A stretch of 64,000 bases of DNA from Corella eumyota (Eukaryota; Chordata; Ascidiacea; Phlebobranchia; Corellidae), in the NCBI GenBank assembly GCA_963082875.1, contig OY720100.1:9610001-9674000 (forward strand), written 5' to 3'. The translations under genes and the position numbers were made by a program. A model generated the notes under the pieces. That model was not told the origin of the DNA and ran no database searches. It saw only the letters and a list, made by a program, of their open reading frames with translations. Positions 47,933 to 60,896 of this stretch are shown here, one piece after another (the stretch's first letter is position 1; each line of letters opens with the position of its first letter).

Positions 47933-49929
47933 CGTTTATATATTAAAAGACTTAATTATTTTATTTATAAAAATTTTTACTGGATAAGATACAAAGGTAA
48001 AAATATTATCAATTTTCTAGCACGTCAATAATTTTTTTATTAGGTTTAAAATATAAACAAAACTAAAAAAAATAAAGGGCGCCCTAATGTTTTTAAGTTA
48101 TATAAATATTTGTAATTTTTAAGAAAACACCAAAGGAAGTTCGTATAAAAAATACAAAAAGTCTTCAAGGGCAACTGACGAAATAAAAAATCGCTATTAA
48201 ATCAATTTAATAACATTCTTGTAACAGATCGTCTACAAATGAAACCTTTGAAATCGTATAAATTTTATACTTTTAATAATAATTGTCTCGTTTTCCTAAC
48301 GCATTGGTTTGTCTACATGATTAGCTTTTTCTAAACTCCATTTAAACTTAACAATATGTATTCAACTAAAGCCTGAAAGGTCACAATCGCAAAAATTAAA
48401 AATTTAATCAAGACCAATATAAATTCTTTACAGAAGCAATTACGATATGCTACAATGGCAATATATTAAATCTGCGTTGATAAAACTAACTACAGAACAA
48501 ATTCTACTAAAAACAAAAAATCTGACGTTTTATATAATTTTATAAAAGCCTGTTTCACCTGTTTGCAGTACAGAACACTTAACAATTGGATAGTAAAGTT
48601 AACGCCTTTTATATAAAACATTAGAAGATTTTACTTAAGTTAACCAATAATGTCAGTATGTAAATAAAGCCGACACCGTCGCTCCCATTCAGTATTACAC
48701 GCATAGAACTTTGAAGGTAATACAAATAACATGACCGCATTTGTTTTCTGGGCGTTACCTAACTAACATTCCTAAATTGCGGTACTAATATACCACTTTC
48801 CTAAAAAGTTCAGAACACATACAATAATTGTATTTAATTGGTTATCAAAAACGATTGCGTTTCTAGTTTAGTCGTAGCCTATATGCATAATAATGGTTGT
48901 AAAAATCCTATCCTATATAAATAACGGGTAAAATTCCTTAATTTGTCAAAGGATTCAATTTAATTATAAAAAAAAGTCGTTTAAATATTAGCCAATAGCT
49001 CGAAAACGTAAAGTTTTTCGTTTCATTTTAATTTTTCTTCGTATAAAACTTTTTACCACGACAACGATATATAATTTAAATTATTTTGGATTGTGTAAAT
49101 TTAAATTGACCTCGCTGGTAAACAAAACACTAGGCCATTAGCAATAACCACGTGACACCAGAAATAATGATTAACCTATCACATAAAATCATTTGACTCG
49201 ATTACGAATTGATAAAACTTTTAATTTAAAAATAAAAAAAACATTAATTTTAAAAATATACGGCTAAATTATATTTGTTGTTTCCCTTTTTTTTTTTTTT
49301 TTAACAAATTTTTTTTTGTTTTAACTAATTTTTTCAGATGATTTTTAACCCATTATTATAAAATTACTGCCAAAACTGTTGTTACTGATACTACCGTTTT
49401 TACCAAAAGTTAGTGCGAGCAGGTTGCAGATTTGATCCCTACTACTTCCATGCTGAATGGACTAAATCTATTACGGGATTTTAGCCAATAACTAAAAGTG
49501 TACTTGAGCCTGGGTTAGGATATAAAATTACTCACCCGATGTAAACTTTCATGAAAAGAAAAAGTAAATCCGTATTTTCGAATTTATATTTCGTGTAGGC
49601 GATAGCGTTAAGACTACGTAAAAAAAAGAATAACTTTTTTTAAGTTGTTGGAATACTTGTATTTAAAGCGATATTAAACATACCAGATAGTAACAATATT
49701 TACGTAATACCAAAACGTTACAATGCTTTTTGCACATTTTGCTATTAGCAATAAATTTTTTTCTCTAAAAATGTTTTAGTCTACATAGAGATAAAAATAT
49801 TGAAAAATGTTAAATTTATTTTCAAAACTGAGAGCAAATCAATAAATTTTGCATTTTTACCCTTAAAATGATAATAACAGTAAAACATAGCTAAGTCCGC
49901 CTTACAATTTTTAATAATTCGCTCGCTCA
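47933..49929. other. Intergenic region between ankyrin-ZU5 gene and SAAL1
   Basis: AT-rich. It should contain the ankyrin-ZU5 promoter and the SAAL1 3' UTR. A T run occurs at 49286-49303. A possible degraded SINE with a B-box-like GATTTGATCCC lies at ~49400-49560. No gene was recognised. Confidence 0.45.
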
Positions 49930-52750
49930 TTAACCTTTTAGTGATTCTATATTTAAAACGACGCTTGCTAGCTCCAACAGTATTTCCCGACTAGATTCAC
50001 TGTTACCCTTATCCTTTGTCGTATTGTTAGTGGAAGTAGGTGAGTTTTGAGAACAAAAAGTGTTACTTGTTGGTGTGCCGTCTACAGAGCCTGAATTAAT
50101 TTTAGGAGAATTTATAAGCGCAGGTGATCTAATAAAATGCGGCGAGTTTTTTAACGATAACAAAGGAGTTCGAAATTCGTTTTGGTCTTCGTTTATTTTA
50201 GAAGATAATACTAAAACTGGAACCTTTTTTAAACAAGACAGGTCGCCTTTAGCTACAATTATGGATTTGCAAAATCTAAAAAAAATTATAATTAAATTGA
50301 GAAAATAAATTAAATAAAAGAATCAAAAAAACTATTATAGTTTCTGTATTAGTTTAATATTAAAAACATTTTTACCATTAAGCAGTACGTCAACGTTAAA
50401 TACTAAGCCTAGTTTGTAAACCTATTAGATTCAACTACTTCTGATTACAATTAAATAATTAATTTTAACTAACTGTATAAGCAGTTGAATATCTTCTTCA
50501 TCAACATGCAATTCATTTTCCTTCTCAACTTTAACTCCTTCCTTCTTACTGAAGATCTCAGCAACCACAGAAAGTAGAGAAGAGACAGACACCTCATCAC
50601 TTGACATTTCTTTTTCTTTTCCTGTCTGTAAAGAAGAAGTCATCCACTTGTAGCAAAGGCGAGCAAACATTGCAATTACTTCATTAACTAGTTCCCCTAA
50701 ATAACATTTTTTTGTTATTAGTATTAATATTTTAAGAAATAGTTACATTATTTTGTTTAATATTTTAAACATACGTAAAACTGACTTTCCTTTTTCTAAG
50801 GAAGAAATTGTATAAATCGCATGTAAGGAGTGACAAATTTTTTTAAAACTTCTGTCCTCAGTTTTGTTCTTGATCAATTGCTCGACACATTCAATTAAGC
50901 AATCTAAAAAGAGAATATTTTACTGAGTTATAATAAAAACATTCAAATTTCATTAATATAGAAAACAAAATTAAATAATACATTGAAGTTTAAATCACAA
51001 ACTTACTTACAAATTCCTTTGTTGCAACAGCTTCTAACAAAGTGGAACTAAGGTCCAAACATAAATCAATTAGTTCAGATGTTGTTAATAATAAAATGCC
51101 TGCAATAATAAAATCTTTAGTTCAAACACAATAACCTAGGTAACAAAAAGCTTTTACTATTTGAAGCTTGAAAATACAACAAGAGGAAAATAAATAACAA
51201 AAAAATAGTAGCACCAATCAGGTTTAAAATACTTTTAGGTAACTTACTATTAGTTGAGCTCTTTAAAATAAAAATAGAATTTTGTAAAAATTCTTCACTT
51301 TCCAGAATAGTTGCAAGCCAACATTCTGATGAGTCAGTATTAGAAAGTGATATTTTAATCAAACGCACAACTTCGATAAGTGTTTGAGTGTCAGAAGTAG
51401 ACAGTAAAGCAACAATAGTTGTACTGGTAAAAATTTAATTAAAATAATAATATTTAAAAATAACAAAAAATACAATTACCTAAAATATATAAAATTAACA
51501 ATTTTTTTATATTGACATTAGTTGTACAATGTAGTAAGTTGAGCACAATTTAATAAGAATATTACAATAATTATACCGAAGCTCATCCAGTCTGCTTATT
51601 TTCCTGCAAGATTTTTTGCTGCATGCAATATTCCCCAAAATTCCAACAGATATTTCCTTTATATATTGGAATTGATTTGATAATAAATAATAGTAAGATG
51701 AATTTAAAGTATTACAAAACCTACTGTAATTCTTGGTGATTTGCTCTTAATTATCACACCGACAAGAATTTTTAATATATCACAACAACCTAAAAGAAAT
51801 TCAGCAACTTCCTTCAAAACACAATAATAAAAATTTAATAGAACATTATGTTTAACAAAATTTTTAAGTAGTTTTATTAAACTCATAAAATAAACCATAA
51901 CTAAATGCTTTCACAAACTTTAAAATAGAATGCTAGTTGTATAGCCTATAAATTATATATACATATAAAATAATTAAAAAAAAACAACAAGAAATAATTT
52001 CACTTACAGGGTCCATGCAGATATCCCACAATTTACAAGCTGCATCCTGAATCTCATCCCCAACATCAACACTGTTTTCCTCTTTATCAATTTGTCCCTC
52101 TACTTCCTAACCAAGTTGAAAACTTTATTGTTTTTAATTTTAATAACAAAGACCTTCTAAGAAATTTAACAGTGGTTTAAAACTCTTTATCAATTTTTTA
52201 TTTTGACTTGTATATATACATTTATTAACATTTATTTTGTAAAATCCAAGTTAACCCCTAGAAAAGTTTAAAAAATTTGCAACAGGGTTTTTAAAACCCA
52301 TATTTGGTTTAAATAATCAATAGGGCAGTTAATAAACTCATGTTTACTTGAAGTATTTAAAGACCAAGGTGTTTACCCAAGTTATCTTTAAAATAATTGG
52401 TAACCGATGTGTGTAAACAATATTTAGTTTTAATAATTAGTGACTGTAAGTAGGATATTTATTAATTTCTCTATAACTTTTAGTTCAACTAGAATAAAAT
52501 CCAAAGTAAAACCAAAAGTGTTATGGTAGTAACTAAAATAAAAAGCATTGCGCAAATTATATATATATTATTCATATCAAATTTTACAATTTATTAAACA
52601 ACTTCTTAAAATTGAACTTACAGACACTATGCTCATTAATGTTGTTAAAACCCAATGTTTACTGATAGCAGTTTCACCTACACTGTCTGCCCGATATATT
52701 TCCCAGTCCTTTTCAAATTCCGGAGGTGGTGAGGGATTCCGGTCGACCAT
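49930..52750 (-). CDS. SAAL1: SAAL1 homologue (serum amyloid A-like 1, armadillo-type)
   Basis: SAAL1 is an armadillo-like helical protein reported to promote proliferation; its molecular role is unclear. Nine exons give 453 aa, close to the human length (474): 52750-52622, 52106-52008, 51811-51725, 51656-51577, 51423-51248, 51099-51007, 50903-50775, 50696-50474 and 50275-49930. All phases close. The start MVDRNPSPPPEFEKDWE matches the human start MDRNPSPPP. Other conserved blocks are GETAISKHWVL, CKLWDICMDPEVAEFLLGCC, GVIIKSKSPRITEISVGILG and NIACSKKSC. The last exon is Ser/Thr/Asn-rich and ends ELASVVLNIESLKG. A TIR-type repeat begins 71 bases upstream of the start codon and may supply part of the promoter. 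Confidence 0.93.
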
Positions 52751-52820
52751 TTTCTCGATTATCAGATTAATAGATAGTTCTATGAATTCATTCTTATGTA
52801 TGCTTACAACTGCCGTTTAT

Positions 52821-53740
52821 CTGCCAGAGAGCTGGCAAAGAGTAGCAGGGAAATAACCACCGTCTTTCTGGCGAAAATTGGCAGAGAATTTTGTTTGGGC
52901 GACATAAAAATTAGTGATTCCAAATATTTTTTAATCGTACAATACAAAAAAGAACGAGGTAAAATACTCCCTTCCGTAAAAACAAATTAAAACCAAACCT
53001 AATACCAAATAAGTTAACAATATTTTTAACAAACTTTAAATTAAAATAAAATTAAACAAAACATTAAAAAACTGTTAAAAACAGGTGTAAACTTTTGTAC
53101 TAAACTTAAATACGTCTTATTACTGACGTCACAAATCGGGGGTTTTGACAACTTACCTATCATGGCACTTCAATTTATTTAACATATTTTGTTAAAAACA
53201 ACATACCAAACCACGACCTATCTTTAAAAAATAAACAAAATATTAGAAAGTGATCAAATACAGGTGTAAACTTTGTATTTTGTAATATATGCTATATAAG
53301 TAACGTCACAAAATAAAGGTTTTGACAACTTACCTATCATGTCGCTTTAATTTATTTTACACATTTTGTGGAAAACAACGTACCCAACAACGACATATCT
53401 GTAAAAAATAAAGTGAAGAAAATAATACAAAGTGGTCAAATACAAGTGTAAATTATGTATTTTCGTAATATGCGCTAAAGAAATGACGTCTCAAATTAGG
53501 GATTTTGACAACCTATCATGTCGCTCCAATTTATTTTACATTTTTTGTGGAAAATAACGTACCCAACAACGACATATTTAAAAAAAAAGTGAACAAAATA
53601 GTAAAAAGTGGTCAAATACAGGTGTAAACTTTGTATTTTCGTAATGTAAGGTATGACGTTATTTTCGTCATATTTTTATATATGACGTCACAAATTGGGG
53701 GCTTTGGCAACTTACCTATCATAGCGCTTAGCGCTAGTTG
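52821..53740 (+). mobile_element. TIR element with tandem array, copy 2 (right end missing)
   Basis: It starts CTGCCAGAGAGCTGGCAAAG like the end of the element at 9635-10307 and stays similar through TAGTGATTCCAAATATTTTT and TAAAATTAAACAAAACATTA. The interior is expanded to ~3.6 tandem units; the opposite inverted end is absent, so it is truncated or rearranged. No transposase gene is present. Confidence 0.78.
53079..53740 (+). repeat. Tandem array, ~180-bp unit, ~3.6 copies
   Basis: Units begin at 53079, 53261, 53441 and 53617 with ACA(G/A)GTGTAAA. Each holds a CRE-like site near base 45-70 (TGACGTCA at 53124 and 53683, one-mismatch forms in units 2 and 3), then TTTTGACAACTTACCTATCA, TTTATTTTACA and AACGTACCCAACAACGAC, and ends AGTGGTCAAAT. 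Confidence 0.85.
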
Positions 53741-54156
53741 ATGTTTGCAATAAATAAGTTTAAAACATTGTCTCCGCCAGAGTTTAACTAATGTATTCTC
53801 CTTAATTTGAAAAAAAGTAAATTTTATGTAAGTAAATTTTAATTATCCTTAACATCCTTTTTATTAAAAAAAATTACTAGCAATTAACACACTTGAATAG
53901 ACGTTGCTACGCCATACGCAAAGGCGGTTGTATTATTTATTTGCTTCAATTTTTTGGAAAAAAATAAAGTCATAATTAATGTGGGGTTTACTTTTATTGT
54001 TTTTGTGTATTTTAATTTTTGAGAATAAAATCATTAAGAAGGGCATGCAGAAAAAAATCCCACCCAAAATTAAACTTTAACGTAATTTAAGTTGTGTGTA
54101 ATCACAATTTACAAAGCGAAAAATTTCGGTTTAAATAAAAAGGTCTGAAAAGCAAA

Positions 54157-54186
54157 GTGACGTCACTTCGGAAGATTATGACGTAA
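54157..54186. promoter_or_regulatory. CRE palindrome with ETS-like and half-CRE sites
   Basis: GTGACGTCAC is a perfect 10-base CRE palindrome, followed directly by TTCGGAAG (ETS core) and TGACGTAA. Such clusters bind CREB/ATF and ETS factors in animals. It lies ~1.1 kb upstream of the oxidase start and ~1.4 kb upstream of SAAL1, so its target is uncertain. Confidence 0.35.
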
Positions 54187-55273
54187 CAATGGAAGTATTT
54201 GAGTAAATTTATTGAACGATCTGCCATACTTTTGATTGCGTCTACCAACTTAATCGCAATTTCTAGTTCGTCTTATTTACTTTTTACTTATTACTCTAAT
54301 TTACTTACTACCGCTCTAAGATTATATTAGCTATGATTTAGACTGGCTTATGCAAATAGAAAGCGTAAAGTCGGTTTAGGGTCAGTCATCAGTTAGATCG
54401 CGCAAAAAAGGTTTCGGTCTAATTAGAAATCTGCCTTGTCTGCTTGTACCTATTTTTAATTTACAATGGAATATTTTCGTCAAACTTTTTACAACCTGAT
54501 TTCGAATGTTTAAGTTCTAGCAGCTCTTATGATGTACAACATAAAATTCATAACATCTGTTTGCCTTGATGAGTGAGTATTGGAAATATCCTATTTTGGC
54601 TACAGACAACATCACGGCACTCAAATATATGATAGCATTACCACTGTTAAAGAATGCAATTTTTATTTAATCCAGATTAAATTGTTAATTTAAAAAATTT
54701 AACAGTTTTTGTGTTAAAATTCCCCGTCGTTTAGTGACTAAGTAAGCGACTAATATGCTAAGTAAGCTACTACTGTTGCGTAAGAGCGGGAAATTGTTAT
54801 CGTTAAACGATTTTTCCAGGTTGGATTTGATTGTATCTTATTGTGGTCATGACAGGGTTAAAGTATTTTATAGTTGTAGCTTTTAAAAGGCAGACGAAGA
54901 AATATATTTGTTATATAACGCCATAGTTACAGGCTAACCGTATTTGAGAATTGTTAGTCGACCCTCTCCCTATTTCCAATATTTATATTATTTTGCGCAT
55001 GCTCAGGTCATTCAAAAATATTCTTAAACGTCATTATAGCTGTTTAAAACCTGCGCGCTTATGTATTGCAAGTCGATTTATTGTTAACGTGAGCATATAG
55101 GACAATACACAGAAACTAGCGGGTATAATATTACCATGTAGCTTAAGCTTTTTGATTTCAGCTGTTAAAAGTATAAAGTTTTTATAGTTTAATTACTTTA
55201 CAGGCAGTAACTACATGTAACTTCTATTTGTTTAATGCATAGGTTTGCAAATACATACTTAACAACGTTAAAA

Positions 55274-58200
55274 ATGATTAGAATATGCAATCTGTTATTT
55301 GCAATTGATTTATTAATTATAGTTTATGCAGAAGCGCAGTGCTCTAATACCCATCCCTGTACTCCACTAAATGGTAAGAAAATCTTAAAATTGTGAATTT
55401 TGAATAGATATAAATTTCTTTAAAAAATATGATATATTTTTATCATAATTTTGTGGTTAACTTGTAAAAAAAAACAACACTGTAAGTGTTGACGGAATTA
55501 ATGAAACAAAGTTTTTAAGCTTTTTTTTTAACCACCCATTAAACTTATTATTTTATATCAGTTCTGTTATTGTTTGCTCATTATTATTTGTTTATTAAGT
55601 GCTTGTGCTTTAAAGTTTTTTCCTGGTATTACAATTAAGTTTGCGCATTTTTCTAAGCGCTAAATTTAAATTCAAGTTTAACAAGTAATATTGACCAAAT
55701 TTTGTAGAGTTTTTTAAAGTCTATTATAAAATAAGTTACTAGAATGATGTTTGTACGAAAGGGCACCACCAGTCACCGACTTGTTTGCTTAATGTATTTA
55801 CATTCGTCGCTCTAAGTTTGAACTCTCTGTGATATCTTTTAATTAGATTCTTCGGACCCGCTTACTTTTCCTAAACAAGTACGATCGAATAACGCTAAGC
55901 TTGTTACAACATTGGTGGTTGACATAGCAGATTTTCAAGTGGGCTGGCTAAAAGTTCAACGTCGGCTTTATAACGAAAGTTTTCCAGGACCAACGCTTCG
56001 GATTAAATCGGGCGATCAAGTTTCTCTATTGTTGGTATAGACTTGAATAGTTAATATATTTTTACCTTGGTATACCAGAAAAATGTAATTTGTTTAAGTC
56101 GTATTTAAACCTTTAGGTGAATAATTTGAACGATCCTGACTTTACAAACGCTTCTATTAATACGTTTCGATTTCCAAACACGACTAATTTGCATACTCAT
56201 GGGTTACATATTAGTAGCAAGGTATTTTTTTAAATATTTGCTAACAGCATCTTTACAAAATAAAATTTGTTGACACTTTTGCAATTATATAAGAATAAAC
56301 TCAATCTAAACCTGACCCACAAAAACAATTAAACAAATTGCGTTACCCAGAAATTAAAAATATAAACAATATTTATTTATTTAATACCAGGAACCACAGG
56401 ACAACGTGTTATCTGTAAATATATCCCCACAACAATCCTATCAGTACGTTTACGAAATTCATCCACAACAACCCGCTGGAACATATTTTTATCATCCGCA
56501 CATACATGGGAGTGTTTTTCTTCAAGTAAAGTTTTGGACATTATTTTTTTTTTTATATCTTTATCCTCGATGTGGGAAACACCATGCTGCCGGTATATTT
56601 CTTTTATGCTTAACTGGCACCAAGCTAGACACTTGTTCTAATATAGTTGCAACAGGTCTTGGCCCGTGTTGACTTTTACCAACATTGATTAGTATATATA
56701 TATATACAAAAAAATCGTTTCGTAGTAAGCTTTATTATAAATAAAACCAAACACTCTGTTAAATTTTGTATTTTTTTTGTTGCCAATGATTAACTTATCG
56801 TCTATAAAGTAAAAGCTGTAAAATTTTTAGAATTCTGGCGGAATGGCCGGATTGTTAGTAGTTGAAGATAACCCTTCAACTCTTTCAAAAGAACTTGATT
56901 CCGTTTCATGTCCAAATCATTGCGAAAATGAAGTTGAAGTTGTCCTTCAGCAGTTCCAATATTCTTCAGAACCAGAGGATGGTAATTATGCCGCTTTGCA
57001 AAGAAACATACAAGACTACGAAGGATTTCGGTAAATATGTAAAACAAAAATAAAAGCTACATATTAACAAATTAGTTTGCTTAAATTTTTTTTGTTAAAT
57101 CCAACAACCTTTGTAAAATTTATAAAAAAGGTAAACAATCTTTTTTGGTATTAAGTTTCAAAACAAACAAGTTTAAAACACTTTTATCTAGGTTTTCCTA
57201 AATAAAAATAACGTTTATTATATAATATTTAATAATAAAATCGAAGATTGGCAAATTAAATATTACGTTATCCGATTAAAGGGATTGTGCGGCCGCAGGG
57301 TTTCTTTTTTAATTATGATGGATTTTTTCTGACTTGCGCGGGGATACCATTATTTTTAAAAATAGTTCGGTAGTTTTAAGTTATCGGAATTTGAAGTTAA
57401 AATATTCTTAATAGGAAATACCTCTACGATAGCGTGTCACGTGACGCACGATGTCATCGTTAAAGTTTATATAAAATAACTTTATTTTGTCATTTCTAAG
57501 CGGTTTATCGTATTTACAAATTTTTTTTGCAAAAAACAAACATAGAATAAAAAGCAAAATTTAGCAACATTATATAAAAAAATTCTTTAGTTTAAAGTAT
57601 TTTTAATTAGGTAGACTGTTTCTAAAAATTTTAGCAAATTAAGATTATGTTGTTAATTTGAAAAGTCTACCAGTCAGAAACAGTTAGTATTGGCTCACAA
57701 ACACTTATAAGAAACAAACACTAAATACTTATAGCGTTTAATCGCGATAATGGATAGGCTTTTAAATATTTGTGCTACAACAAAACAATGCACAAAGTTT
57801 ACAAACTAACGACACTTTATATAATAATACAAAAAATTAATTTAAATGTTTATAAGTACATAAAGTCTTTTTTTAATTTTAATTTAAAATCAGATTATTT
57901 TATTTAAGTTAATTTCTTTTTAAGAATATAATTAAATGCTTTCCACTTCTCTGTTAAACAAATTATTTATTAAAACGTTGAATTTTAAATTTTGATTTTT
58001 AAAATAGATTTAATAACGTGAAGTTGAATGATACAACCGGTACTTTGGAAGAATGGCTTGAAGATCCGTTAAACAATATTAAATACTTTTTAGTAAACGG
58101 TCAATTAAATCCAATATTGAATATTGAAGTTAATAAAATGAAAAGATTCAGGTATGTCAAACCATTTGACAATAACACAGTACGATACTTTTATACCTAA

Positions 58201-60254
58201 TAGGTCCATCTTTTAGGATTGTTAATATATTAAAAACTGTTTATTCTTTAGAATTGTAAATGCCGGGCCTTTAAACGCATTAGCTTTGCAAATATTTAGC
58301 GATGAAAACCAAAGTGATTCATGTTTGGTCAAAGAAATTGCTATCGATGGGTTGTATTTAGACAAACCTCGTGATCAAATGTTTAATAGAACTTTGCTTG
58401 TATCTGCGGGAAGAGTTGATTGGTTAGTGGTTTGCCCAAAACCCGGCCTCTACACGGTATAAATAAAAATATTTATTGTAGAGGTTAACTTAATAATCTT
58501 AATCATTTAAAAAAAAATTTTTTAATACAGCTTCGTTCAATATTTTATTCGAGTGATGAGAGCTCAATGGGGGATCACCCCAGTTTCTCAGGTCCAATTT
58601 TAAAGCTGAACGTGTCAATGAAACAAGCCTCATCTGCTAAAACTCCATTATTTCCAAACAGTTTACCAGTAAGACCACAATTTGTACGTGACTTCCGGCA
58701 AATTAAACAAAGCGAACTAGGTGGTCGCATAGCTGTCGAAGTTACAGCAACAGACACTTTAAATCGGGAAGATTTTCGGGGAATATATTACAGGTAAATT
58801 AGTCATGATTTTAGCTTAAACTAGCCTAACGATTTTAACATATATTTATTGTGCACTTTTTCAATTCGAGTTTGTTGAAATTCATTTAGGTATAAGGCAA
58901 GGGTAAACACGGTTCAAGAACTTTATTTTACAAATACTGAATATGAAACGTCCCATCCCATACATATCCATGTCAACTCCTTTCAGGTAAATATATATTT
59001 ATTTGTTTGCTTAAAAAATTAAAACTTGGTAATTAAGTGAGCGAAAAATAATAACTAAACTAAACCCAAAGTTATTTAAAGTACAGTTTATCCTGTAACA
59101 GTACGAAAACATTCGAATTTACTTTATTAGGTTATAAGTTACAATCCGTATACTGGTCCATATGCGGTTAGCAACGACGATAATGATTGGGCTCTTTTTA
59201 ATCAATCGGGAAAAGTTTGCCCTAACCAGTACGGTGGCTATGTTACAGGTAAACTTACAGTTTATATGATTTTTGTCAATATTTTTTTTAGTCATCAAAG
59301 GTTATATTTTTTTTCATTAATGCTTAGGTATAGAAGCTTCCCTAGAACAACCCGTAAAACCATTACAATATCTAGGCCACGATACACGTCAATCATTAAA
59401 CGAAGATAACATCGGTTACGCTCAAGTCGGTGACTTTCGAGACGTACTGCTTGTACCGCCATTAAGTAACATTACGGTAAAGAGTAAATTATATATAATT
59501 TTTGGGGCCATTAGTAAGCCATTAATCGATTCGAAGTGGAAAGGAGGTGGAGGCATTAACCGCCTTTTATGCGGGTTGGAAGATGCGTTCTGTCTGCTGA
59601 AGTATTTTCAGTAACACACATTCTTTTCGCTTCGAAGCGATTAATGGCTAATGAGGTGTTTATTTTTAGAAATGTTTGCCTAAAATAAGATTTTGTAGGT
59701 ACGTTTCGAAACACACGAGTTTACAGATGACGTTGTTGTGCATTGCCATTTACTTGGCGACGAGGACCAAGGCATGATGATGGTGTTTCAAATCGTATCA
59801 GAAGGTTTGTATTCAATTAACTTAAAAAGTCACATCTATATTTTATAAATTTATCGTAGACAATTTTTAACTAGATGTCCTATTTGCGAGCAGGAAAATA
59901 ACAAACAAATTATCCCCCTACAAAATTAACTAGAAAAATATGCCAAATTTTTAGGAGAATCCTTGGAGGCAAACGTAACTTCTGGGGGAGTTTACCCATG
60001 GGCTTGCATTGAAAATGTACCTCTTAGGGGGATTGAAAATGGAGCAACCAACTATAGGTTTTTTTAATTTAATGCATATTTTAAAACGACTTTTATAGAA
60101 ATAAGAAGTCGGTACTAAAATAATACTACAAAATTTGTATTTTTTATACAATATTACTTACACTTTCTTATATTTTACATTATATAGAATGGCTGGGAGT
60201 ATAGCAAGTTGGCTTTTAATTATATCAACAATATTAAATGTGGATTCTACGTAA
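55274..60254 (+). CDS. Laccase-like multicopper oxidase, probably membrane-anchored
   Basis: Multicopper oxidases oxidise phenols or metal ions and reduce O2 to water. Fourteen exons give 659 aa: 55274-55373, 55847-56034, 56117-56221, 56391-56525, 56831-57030, 58008-58151, 58252-58456, 58531-58793, 58890-58986, 59131-59248, 59328-59476, 59699-59804, 59955-60057 and 60188-60254. MIRICNLLFAIDLLIIVYAE is a signal peptide. Copper motifs in order: LHTHGLH (122-127), FYHPHIHGS (166-170), HPIHIHVNSF (469-474) and HCHLLGDEDQGMM (583-595). In the last, the usual HCHxxxHxxxxM pattern has Asp589 where the type-1 copper His should be; Cys584 and Met594 are kept. The C-terminus is hydrophobic (SWLLIISTILNV), suggesting a GPI signal or tail anchor. 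A collapsed SINE lies in intron 4 and a small MITE-like repeat in intron 11. Confidence 0.93.
56556..56593 (-). repeat. Collapsed SINE family 1 copy (head joined to 3' end)
   Basis: The reverse complement reads CCGGCAGCATGGTGTTTCCC then ACATCGAGGATAAAGATA: the first 14 bases of the SINE are joined directly to its 3' terminal segment, with ~230 internal bases missing. Confidence 0.7.
59517..59649. repeat. Small MITE-like inverted repeat in oxidase intron 11
   Basis: AGCCATTAATCGATTCGAAG at 59517-59536 and CTTCGAAGCGATTAATGGCT at 59630-59649 are reverse complements with one mismatch, and flanking CATTAG/CTAATG extends the symmetry. The 93-base centre is non-coding. Confidence 0.65.
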
Positions 60255-60896
60255 TATAATTATAATGCATGGAATAATTGTAACTATTCTAGAGCAAAGC
60301 ATGAACTTTTATTTTGTTTGTATTTTCAAGGATTTTAAATTTAAGATTTTAGTAAAAAGCAAAAATGATTTTTTTACAATTGTTTTAAAATTTTTTATTA
60401 ACTTTAACTTTTAAAAAGCAAAAACTTTTTTTTAATATAAACAAGAATAGAAAATTGTAACAAGAATAAAAAATATAACATAGTATTTTATAAAAATGTA
60501 TACAATTATTCAATTATATGATCTACTTATTTTTATTAAGCAGGCATGAATTTTTGGTAATAAAATATGATTTATAGTTTTAACAGTACCACACCGATTG
60601 CACAAATACTAAAAATAATAATAAAAGTAACTAACTACAGTTAAGACAACAAATTTAAAACAATTTAAAAAAAACAGGTAATGATAATCAGACCTAAAAC
60701 CTTATTAAGGTATGAATAATAAAAACACATAAAAGTCAAATAAGGTAATAAATAAATAATTGTTATAGTTCTAATAAACCTTTTTAGGGAATACAGTATA
60801 AAAAACAGTGTTCTTTTGTTTTTATAAAGACACATTTTAAAATCAACCTTTTTGCTTATTATTAAAAGGATTCTAAACCTTCTTTGTTACATTTCG
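60255..60896. other. Convergent 3' flanks of oxidase and bestrophin
   Basis: AT-rich spacer between two converging stop codons, expected to hold both 3' UTRs. Several AATAAA-like strings occur (for example 60465 and 60753). No gene or repeat family was recognised. Confidence 0.5.

Larger units (their letters stand above)
52751..55273. other. Divergent region between SAAL1 and the multicopper oxidase
   Basis: The left 1 kb is a repeat element (52821-53740) with a tandem array. The rest is AT-rich. A perfect palindromic CRE (GTGACGTCAC, 54157-54166) is followed by an ETS-like CGGAAG and TGACGTAA. No gene was recognised. Confidence 0.6.

Noticed and set aside
49395-49560. B-box-like GATTTGATCCC with a possible SINE body
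   Set aside because: No A box and no match to families 1 or 2; too degraded to call.
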